NCBI GenBank assembly: GCA_900769975.1
Contig: CAAGIR010000097.1
Span: 1 to 20,518, forward strand
Direction of reading: 5' to 3'
From: Spirochaetia bacterium
Lineage (GTDB): Bacteria; Spirochaetota; Spirochaetia; Treponematales; Treponemataceae
DNA: 20,518 nt
Shown: positions 15,250 to 20,518 of the stretch, piece after piece
Position numbering within the stretch: the stretch's first letter is position 1
Layout of the letters: every line of letters begins with the position of its first letter
Made by a program: the position numbers and the translations under genes
The notes under the pieces: generated by a model
Told to the model about the DNA's origin: nothing
Databases searched by the model: none
The model's input: only the letters and a program-made list of their open reading frames with translations

Positions 15250-15900
15250 TTACATTATATCACATATTTTAGAAATTTGATATACCTCTTTAACATCTTT
15301 TACTAAAATACCTCCCATACCCATTTCCAAAGGAAGTGCAATATCCAAATCATAACGGTCACCAATGGCAACGCATTTATCTGCACCCAGCTGCAAAATT
15401 TTCAACGCCTCCAGAAAGGGTTCCTTTGCAGGTTTGGACTTAAAGCAAGTATCAAGCCCAACAATGTCGCTAAAAAAATCAGAAATGCCGATAGCCTGTA
15501 AAGTTTTTCGTGCAGGCAAAACAGGATTATTTGTAACGCAAATTAATTTATGATTTTTAGAAAGAATTTTAAGTTCACAAATGAGCTGTTCATCTTTTTT
15601 CAGAAAATTTTCAGGAGAAAGCAGGGTTTTGCGCCATTCAATGCTTTGTTCGATAGAAATACCAAAGCTTAAAAGCGTATTTCCAAGGCTCACCTTACTT
15701 CCGTTATGTTTTGCGGCAAAATCTTTACGATAATCGGCAACCATATTGCGTGCATCCTGAGCAGAAATGCCGCGTAATCTGGCAAATTCCCGCACCTGAC
15801 AGTCAACCTGCTCAAAAGCATATTTGGGACAAGTGTATAAAGTAGAATCAATATCAAAAATAAAACCTTCGATTTGGGAAGGCAGATTAAAAGTTTTCAT
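15250..15900 (-). CDS. HAD-family phosphatase, subfamily IA
   Basis: The 216-residue cytoplasmic phosphohydrolase has all four HAD motifs: motif I FDIDSTLY with nucleophile Asp16 and acid/base Asp18; motif II CVTNNP with Thr123; motif III Lys156 in FKSKP; and motif IV GDRYDLD with Asp181 and Asp184/186. The helical cap lies between motifs I and II (about 23-110). The DxDxTLY form is typical of the pyrimidine 5'-nucleotidase-like branch, but the substrate cannot be fixed. Its start overlaps the stop of the FGGY kinase gene by 4 bp (ATGA), so the pair is translationally coupled. A joint role, such as removing a phosphorylated by-product of the sugar kinase, is inference. Confidence 0.85.
   Translation of the reverse strand: MKTFNLPSQIEGFIFDIDSTLYTCPKYAFEQVDCQVREFARLRGISAQDARNMVADYRKDFAAKHNGSKVSLGNTLLSFGISIEQSIEWRKTLLSPENFLKKDEQLICELKILSKNHKLICVTNNPVLPARKTLQAIGISDFFSDIVGLDTCFKSKPAKEPFLEALKILQLGADKCVAIGDRYDLDIALPLEMGMGGILVKDVKEVYQISKICDIM
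15254..15264 (-). promoter_or_regulatory. MBL-fold gene promoter inside the HAD gene's last codons
   Basis: The minus strand reads TGTGATATAAT (15264 to 15254), formed by the final Cys-Asp-Ile-Met codons of the HAD gene. It matches the tRNA-Arg and cNMP-regulator promoters base for base. The predicted start is about 15247, leaving a leader of roughly 13 nt before the ATG at 15234. Confidence 0.6.
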
Positions 15901-17003
15901 AATATATTTTCCTTTACAAGGTGATTTGCCGCTTCAACAAGCGATGAATATTTTTTCAGAGCAACAAAGCCTGCACAGGCATCACCAAGCACTTCGCCAT
16001 CAGCACACTGACAGACAGCAATTTGCATACCTGTGGCATCTGATTTTTTCTTTAAAAGAGTCAGATTTTTTGCCTGCCCGCCTGTTGCCGTCATTTTTTC
16101 AGGAAAAATCACACCGTTTTCTTCTGCAAGTTTTTTTAATAAATTGACAGCATTTTGTGCCTGGACAATTCTTTCTTTTTCAGAAAGTTTTGCACTGTCT
16201 GGAATTAAAACAGAAACATTCCACAAATCTTCGATTACAGAAGGAAGTGTCCTGACATCTTTATGAGAAATAAAAGTTTTAGTGGCAAAATTAAATCCTT
16301 CAGAAGAACCGCACCTGTCACAAATCATACCGTTTTGCAAAGTTTTCGTACCAATCAAAGCAGCAACAAAATCAGGACCACCACTTGTCACAGGAATACC
16401 TTCTGGCAGCCCCAGTTCCTCGGCAGCCGATGGGGAAAGATAACCGCAAATTTGAGCAATCCCCGTAAAAGGAGGCATTTTGTTTTTATCAATATTGTAT
16501 TTTTCCAGCAAACAAGAATCCCAGTAAGCAGAAACAAAACGCTTTTGAGGCAAAACAGTAACAGCACAGCCAGTTAATTCGTAAATCAAAAATTCCGGCC
16601 CCGAAAAAATCCACGAAGACGATGAAGATTCCTGCGGATATTTAAAAAACATCCCCAGAATGCGTGGTAAAAAAAGAGATTTTTCTTCTATTAATAAAGG
16701 AAATTTTTCATATAAAAAAGAAACGTCATCATTCCATTTAAAAGTAAGGCCAGATTCTAAAACAACAGTCGGCCCGTTTCCAGAAATACTGACAGCACAA
16801 ATCCTGTACAGCGAAAAATCTACAGCAGTATTTAATTCGTTAATAGCAGATTTCAGATGCTCCTTCCAAGAAAGTGCAATAAAACAATCAGAAAAAATTG
16901 AAAAATGACGGTTAGAAATAAAAACGACTTCACCATTGGCAGAAACAACAGCCGTTTTTAATGAAGTCGTTCCTATGTCAACACAAAGAACAGTATCAAT
17001 CAT
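15897..17003 (-). CDS. FGGY-family carbohydrate kinase, short form
   Basis: This ATP-dependent sugar or polyol kinase of the xylulokinase/glycerol kinase superfamily has two actin-like domains. The first begins VDIGTTSLK (Asp9). The second has the conserved SGGPDFVAALIG with the catalytic-base candidate Asp211, then CGSSEG, and near the end the adenosine-binding TATGGQAKN. With 368 residues it is much shorter than the usual 480-520. Both ATPase halves are recognisable, so it is a compact form, not an obvious truncation. I chose the ATG at 17003; an in-frame TTG at 17018 would add five residues without an obvious ribosome site. It is separated from prs by an inverted repeat and overlaps the HAD gene by 4 bp. 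The substrate is unknown. Confidence 0.85.
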   Translation of the reverse strand: MIDTVLCVDIGTTSLKTAVVSANGEVVFISNRHFSIFSDCFIALSWKEHLKSAINELNTAVDFSLYRICAVSISGNGPTVVLESGLTFKWNDDVSFLYEKFPLLIEEKSLFLPRILGMFFKYPQESSSSSWIFSGPEFLIYELTGCAVTVLPQKRFVSAYWDSCLLEKYNIDKNKMPPFTGIAQICGYLSPSAAEELGLPEGIPVTSGGPDFVAALIGTKTLQNGMICDRCGSSEGFNFATKTFISHKDVRTLPSVIEDLWNVSVLIPDSAKLSEKERIVQAQNAVNLLKKLAEENGVIFPEKMTATGGQAKNLTLLKKKSDATGMQIAVCQCADGEVLGDACAGFVALKKYSSLVEAANHLVKENIL

Positions 17004-17030
17004 TGTGAATACAGACAAATTTTAAAAATT

Positions 17031-17091
17031 AATTAAATCAAAAGGCAGACAAAGTTCAAATAAAACAAAAAATCCGCCCTTTGATTTAATT
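17031..17091 (-). terminator. 19-bp inverted repeat between prs and the FGGY kinase gene
   Basis: The arms at 17031-17049 and 17073-17091 surround a 23-nt loop. In minus-strand RNA all 19 positions pair, two of them as G-U wobbles. In plus-strand RNA the same two positions would be A-C mismatches. The hairpin therefore fits minus-strand transcription, ending prs or controlling read-through into the kinase. The sequence after the 3' arm is AU-rich (AATTTTTAAAATTT). Confidence 0.65.
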
Positions 17092-17115
17092 TGCAGCATG
17101 CTCGTGCAAAAAAAA

Positions 17116-18369
17116 TTATTCTTTTTGATCAGAAGTATTTTTTAGAACACGTTCAATAATATTACGGTTATCCAAAAGTTCACTCAAAGACTGATTGTAA
17201 TGAATGCGTGTAATAACATTTGCAAAAAGTCCGCTTACATCAGTGCTGATATACCATTCACGTTTTAAAAGTTCTTCATGATAAACAGCATTAGTACCAA
17301 TAATTCTATAGAACAAACCGTTTTTATACGCTTCGTCAAATTCTTCAATGGCATTACCCGTAAAGAATGGCAGACTGATGGCACAAATAACTTTTGTAGC
17401 ACCCTGTTCTTTCAAAAAGCCCATAGCTTTAAGCAAAGTACCGCCAGTACCAAGCATATCATCAGCAAGGAAAGCAACTTTTCCTTTTACATCGCCTAGA
17501 AGCTTTACAGATTTAATATTAGTAGAATGTGCATCTTGAGTTACAATAGAATAATCACGCTCTTTATAAATCATAGCAAGCGGAAGTTTAAGTCCCGAAG
17601 CATAGAATTTATTACGGTCAATAGCACCAGTATCAGGAGAAACGATAACTAAATCTTCTGTTTTACCAGTTAAATCAACTATTTTACCCAACTCGCGGAT
17701 AATCTGATAACTAGCATGTAAATTGTCAAGATTTGCACTAGAAAAAGCATTTACAATTTCACGAGAATGTAAATCAAGAGTAATAATCCTGTTCACACCC
17801 TGCATTTCGTAAATGTGACCCAAAAGACTTGCAGTAAGACCTTCACGCCCTTTTCGTTTGTGTTGACGGGCATAAGGATAAGCAGGAACAACAAGAGTAA
17901 TTTTTTCTGCACCCGCAATTCTTACAGCATCAATAGTAACCAACAGAGACATTACATGATCATTTACAGTCATGCGTACTTTGTTAGCACCACCATTTAG
18001 TGAAAGCACTTCATGGTTTTCAACATCCTGGAAAATAAAAACATCTTTTCCACGAACAGAGTCTAAAAGTTCAGTCTTTACCTCACCATTAGCAAAATAA
18101 GTAAAACGTGCATTAACCTTAAAATAAGGCTGACGATACTTATCTGTAGCACCCCTTATGCAAAGATCACTAGTTTGCAAATCATTCTGCAAGTTAATCT
18201 GCTGCACAAGCTCTTCTTTAGACAGCTCATAACGCTTAGATACAACATCGTTCTTCAAAGTGAAGCGGTGTTTGTACATGTGTTTAAGGTGCGTTATGAC
18301 TTCATTGGCGAACGACTCGCCACCAGGACACGCAACAATCGCTAGACTTGTTGGTTCTGTATAAGGCAT
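17116..18369 (-). CDS. prs: Ribose-phosphate pyrophosphokinase (PRPP synthetase), long form
   Basis: It makes PRPP from ribose 5-phosphate and ATP for nucleotide, histidine and tryptophan synthesis. Recognisable motifs include FANGEVKTELLDSVRGKDV (about 92-110), the ATP-site segment PYARQHKRKGREG (165-177), DLHS (199-202), the VSPDTGA segment (243-249) and the PRPP loop DDMLGTGGT (303-311). The 417 residues exceed the usual 310-320. About 80 extra residues at the N-terminus and internal insertions account for the difference. The PRPP loop usually reads DDxxDTGGT; here Asp is Gly (GTGGT), and RQD is RQH. It is a divergent branch of the family. AGAGGT lies about 6-8 nt before the ATG. A candidate promoter further upstream is TTGCAA, 18 nt, TATTTT (about 18442-18413). 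Confidence 0.87.
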   Translation of the reverse strand: MPYTEPTSLAIVACPGGESFANEVITHLKHMYKHRFTLKNDVVSKRYELSKEELVQQINLQNDLQTSDLCIRGATDKYRQPYFKVNARFTYFANGEVKTELLDSVRGKDVFIFQDVENHEVLSLNGGANKVRMTVNDHVMSLLVTIDAVRIAGAEKITLVVPAYPYARQHKRKGREGLTASLLGHIYEMQGVNRIITLDLHSREIVNAFSSANLDNLHASYQIIRELGKIVDLTGKTEDLVIVSPDTGAIDRNKFYASGLKLPLAMIYKERDYSIVTQDAHSTNIKSVKLLGDVKGKVAFLADDMLGTGGTLLKAMGFLKEQGATKVICAISLPFFTGNAIEEFDEAYKNGLFYRIIGTNAVYHEELLKREWYISTDVSGLFANVITRIHYNQSLSELLDNRNIIERVLKNTSDQKE

Positions 18370-18479
18370 ATAAGACCTCTTTTTTATTGGGATAGGTAAA
18401 ATCTACCAAAGAAAAAATACCACAAAAAAACGTTTTTTGCAATAATTTAGTCTTGTAATGCTTATAAAAATAAAATTAC

Positions 18480-18592
18480 GGGCGTGCCGGCTAAAGCCGT
18501 CAGGCTATCCGCACTTCGCCGACTAACCGCGGCTCATCCCTCCGCTGCGCTCCGGGACTGCATACGCAGGTGCTCCTATCCTTCACGCAGGA
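18480..18592. repeat. GC-rich structured intergenic element of unknown nature
   Basis: Between the divergent prs and lysS genes lies about 113 bp with a base composition unlike its surroundings: 72 of the 110 bases at 18481-18590 are G or C. It can form GCCGGC-TAAA-GCCGTC (18486-18501, one mismatch) and CTGC-ATAC-GCAG (18558-18569), and contains the palindrome CCGCGG (18527-18532). No convincing ORF covers it. On the minus strand the first hairpin is followed by an AT-rich tract (TAATTTTATTTTT). It could be a dispersed repeat, a small RNA or part of the prs leader. Confidence 0.5.
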
Positions 18593-18613
18593 CAGAAAAA
18601 TAACAGAATATGT

Positions 18614-18645
18614 GGAGGTGTATTTTGAAATCTTCTTTGTCATAA
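18614..18645 (+). other. Orphan Shine-Dalgarno site with a 6-codon reading frame
   Basis: GGAGGTG (18614-18620), one of the best Shine-Dalgarno matches in the window, precedes TTG at 18625. That frame encodes only six residues (MKSSLS) before TAA at 18643-18645. It lies upstream of the lysS promoter. It may be the remains of a lost gene start or a leader peptide. Confidence 0.35.
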
Positions 18646-18684
18646 GTACCCACAAAAAAATATATTCCCTTAATCTTTTTTTTT

Positions 18685-18693
18685 TGTTATAAT
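18685..18693 (+). promoter_or_regulatory. lysS promoter, extended -10, predicted leaderless start
   Basis: TGTTATAAT contains a perfect TATAAT (18688-18693) with the extended TG. The ATG at 18702 is 8 nt downstream, so the transcript begins at or one to two bases before the start codon. No Shine-Dalgarno sequence lies between them, and the -35 is poor. Confidence 0.6.
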
Positions 18694-18701
18694 TATAAAT
18701 T

Positions 18702-20330
18702 ATGAGTAACAATAATCAAAATAATGAAAAAAGAGATCCTTTACTTTGTCACTGGGCCGACCAGATGGCAAATCAGATTATCCGCGAAAAAGGCGATTTA
18801 GATTCTTACACCTGTGCTTCTGGAATTACACCTTCAGGAACAGTTCATCTGGGTAATTTTCGTGAAATTATTACTGTAGATTTAGTTGTACGTGCATTAC
18901 GTGACCGAGGCAAAAACGTGCGTTTTATTTATTCCTGGGACGATTATGATGTTTTCCGAAAAGTTCCAGCAAATATGCCTGAACCAGAAATTCTTGAAAA
19001 ATATCTGCGTTATCCTATTACAGAAGTACCAGATACAACAGGCCGCAATGAAAATTATGCACGCCATCACGAAGTTGATATTGAACAGCAGCTCCCAAGA
19101 GTTGGCATTTATCCTGAATTTTTGTATCAGGCAAACCGATACCGTTCAAACCGTTATGCAGAAGGCATGAAAAAAGCAATGCAAAATCGCGAAGTTATAA
19201 AACAATGTTTAAACGAATATCGTGATGATGCACATAAAATGAAGCCGGAAGATGTATATTATCCTGTAGCAATTTTCTGCGGAAAATGTCAGAAAGATAC
19301 AACGGAAATTACAGATTACGACGGCGAATACGGCATTTCATACAAATGCGAATGTGGAAACTGCGAAACTGCCGACATTCGTGTATTTAAAGGTGCAAAA
19401 CTTGGCTGGCGTGTAGACTGGCCTATGCGATGGAATGAAGAAAAAGTTGTTTTTGAACCAGGCGGAAAAGACCACATCAGTCCTGGTGGAAGTTACGACA
19501 CAGCAAAACTTGTTTCAAAGAAAATTTATGATTGGGATGCCCCTGTTACAATGCGCTATGACTTTGTAAATCTTAAAGGCGTTCCTGGAAAAATGTCATC
19601 ATCAAAAGGAAAAGTTATCGCACTGCCAGATGCACTCGACATTTATCAGGCAGAAGTTTTGCGCTATCTTTTTGCGGGAACACGTCCTAACACAGAATTT
19701 GCCATCAGTTTTGATATGGATGTTCTGAAAGTTTATGAAGATTATGACAAAACAGAACGAATTGTATATGGAATTGATAAAGCCAAATCCGAAGATATGT
19801 TCAACAAAGAAAAACGAATTTACATGCTCAGCCAGATTGACGGTAAAATTCCAGACGTAATGCCTTATCAAATCACTTTCCGCATGCTTACAACTTTGCT
19901 TCAGATTTATTCAGGCGATGTGGATAAAGTAATTACTTCGTTGGGAGATGTTCAACCCGAACAGGAAGAAAGACTCCGCCGACGTGCTGCGTGTGCATGG
20001 TTTTGGATTCAGCATAGTGCTCCAGATTGTGCTCCAGAATTCTGTTTTGCACTACGAAATGACGGAAGTAAAGCCGACTTGGAGGGCGAAATTCTTACAG
20101 CAATTAAACGTGTAAGAGATGAAGTTTTACCTAAAATGGATACATTCCAAACCGACAAAGACTGCCAGCAATCCATGTACGACATTGCAACCGAAATGGG
20201 AATTGAACCTAAAGCTTTGTTTACCGCAATGTACAAAGCCCTTATCGATAAAGAACAAGGTCCTCGCCTGGGAAGTTTTTTGCGAATTATAGGAAAAGAA
20301 AGTCTGACAAAAATTTTAAGCGTGTATTAA
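18702..20330 (+). CDS. lysS: Lysyl-tRNA synthetase, class I
   Basis: This cytoplasmic enzyme charges tRNA-Lys. It is the class I (archaeal-type, also called LysK) form with a Rossmann catalytic domain, not the class II enzyme of most bacteria. Spirochaetes are known to carry the class I form, and this is the strongest taxonomic marker here. The HIGH-type motif is TPSGTVHLGN (43-52). The KMSKS loop is KMSSSKG (297-303). Zinc-ligand candidates are Cys193/Cys196 and Cys216/Cys218/Cys221. The helical anticodon-binding domain fills about 350-542. The length of 542 is normal. The gene is monocistronic: divergent from prs, with a strong terminator after it. Confidence 0.95.
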   Translation: MSNNNQNNEKRDPLLCHWADQMANQIIREKGDLDSYTCASGITPSGTVHLGNFREIITVDLVVRALRDRGKNVRFIYSWDDYDVFRKVPANMPEPEILEKYLRYPITEVPDTTGRNENYARHHEVDIEQQLPRVGIYPEFLYQANRYRSNRYAEGMKKAMQNREVIKQCLNEYRDDAHKMKPEDVYYPVAIFCGKCQKDTTEITDYDGEYGISYKCECGNCETADIRVFKGAKLGWRVDWPMRWNEEKVVFEPGGKDHISPGGSYDTAKLVSKKIYDWDAPVTMRYDFVNLKGVPGKMSSSKGKVIALPDALDIYQAEVLRYLFAGTRPNTEFAISFDMDVLKVYEDYDKTERIVYGIDKAKSEDMFNKEKRIYMLSQIDGKIPDVMPYQITFRMLTTLLQIYSGDVDKVITSLGDVQPEQEERLRRRAACAWFWIQHSAPDCAPEFCFALRNDGSKADLEGEILTAIKRVRDEVLPKMDTFQTDKDCQQSMYDIATEMGIEPKALFTAMYKALIDKEQGPRLGSFLRIIGKESLTKILSVY

Positions 20331-20360
20331 AAAGTTAAAATTTCAGTATTTTTTTATTCA

Positions 20361-20402
20361 ACGACAAAATGATGCATCTTTTTGCAAAATTTTGTCGTTT
20401 TT
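20361..20402 (+). terminator. lysS intrinsic terminator
   Basis: ACGACAAAAT (20361-20370) pairs perfectly with ATTTTGTCGT (20389-20398) around an 18-nt loop, followed by a T-run to 20403. It lies 30 nt after the lysS stop codon. A second small hairpin, TCAATCA/TGATTGA (20407-20413 and 20425-20431), follows. Confidence 0.8.
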
Positions 20403-20436
20403 TGGCTCAATCATTTTTTTTGTGTGATTGAATAAA

Positions 20437-20496
20437 ATAGGGATAAAAGCCTGTATAATTGATTTTTCTATAAAACTAAACAGGCAGAATCCCTAT
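20437..20496 (+). promoter_or_regulatory. Two-block inverted repeat around a promoter, ending on an ATG
   Basis: ATAGGGAT (20437-20444) matches ATCCCTAT (20489-20496), and nested inside, GCCTGT (20449-20454) matches ACAGGC (20480-20485). A TATAAT (20454-20459) lies within. The right outer block overlaps the ATG at 20495. It may be an operator, an mRNA/DNA hairpin or a mobile-element end. Confidence 0.55.
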
Positions 20497-20518
20497 GAAT
20501 ACTTATATCAGAATTCCA
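20495..20518 (+). CDS. Start of a gene cut by the window edge
   Basis: ATG at 20495 opens eight codons (MNTYIRIP) before the window ends. A -10 box (TATAAT, 20454-20459) lies 35 nt upstream, but no clear Shine-Dalgarno sequence is present. Eight residues do not allow identification. The inverted repeat that ends on the ATG is the only hint about the gene. Confidence 0.4.

Noticed and set aside
17090..17110. TTTGCA/TGCAAA hairpin as the prs terminator
   Set aside because: On the minus strand no U-tract follows the stem (the T-run precedes it). The larger 19-bp repeat downstream is a better candidate.
18500..18712. 70-residue minus-strand frame across the GC-rich element and lysS start
   Set aside because: Half of it is low-complexity Lys/Tyr/Ile from an AT-rich spacer and the rest is the GC-rich element. 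It has no ribosome site and overlaps the lysS promoter.
1..20518. CRISPR array or intact insertion sequence
   Set aside because: No regularly spaced repeats of 20-40 bp and no transposase or integrase motifs were seen. The only direct repeats are the 17-bp pair at 3907-3948.

Overview
The window looks like chromosomal DNA from a low-GC, host-associated spirochaete, most likely a gut or rumen Treponema. This is an inference from several features: a class I (archaeal-type) lysyl-tRNA synthetase, many lipoproteins and beta-barrel proteins of treponemal style, AT-rich codon use, and a GH9 glucanase pointing to a plant-fibre habitat. No rRNA, CRISPR array or complete mobile element is visible.

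Layout. (1) 167-2674: iorA-iorB, an indolepyruvate:ferredoxin oxidoreductase pair for amino-acid fermentation, closed by a bidirectional terminator shared with a convergent lipoprotein gene (2754-3326). (2) 3430-3950: a small decayed island with a truncated MNT-type nucleotidyltransferase, a frameshifted HNH-endonuclease remnant and two 17-bp direct repeats. (3) 4028-7267: a 1079-residue exported protein with a degenerate peptidase-like head, a propeller-like middle and a C-terminal outer-membrane barrel. It overlaps tail-to-tail with a PHP-domain phosphoesterase (7245-8114). (4) 8187-9437: a regulator with tandem cyclic-nucleotide-binding domains, followed by tRNA-Thr(CGU) whose promoter lies in the regulator's 3' end. 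(5) 9568-12560: a tight envelope cluster of a membrane-anchored solute-binding-like protein, an NlpC/P60-barrel fusion and a lipoprotein. (6) 12642-14279: a GH9 glucanase without a signal peptide. (7) Minus strand, 18369 down to 14295: PRPP synthetase, FGGY kinase, HAD phosphatase, metallo-beta-lactamase-fold protein and tRNA-Arg(CCU). (8) A 332-bp gap with a GC-rich element, then lysS (18702-20330), a terminator, and the first eight codons of another gene inside an inverted repeat.

Main patterns. Several unrelated genes (iorA, PHP, GH9, lysS) have a -10 box only 6-8 nt before the ATG and no Shine-Dalgarno sequence, which predicts leaderless mRNAs. Three promoters share the 11-mer TGTGATATAAT exactly and a fourth has one mismatch, i.e. 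extended -10 promoters. Others, such as iorB, crp-like, prs and 4028, have normal Shine-Dalgarno sites, so two initiation modes appear to coexist. I found no convincing complete novel defence or mobile system. The least explained structures are the HNH/MNT island, the GC-rich element at 18480-18592 and the promoter-flanking inverted repeat at the right edge.
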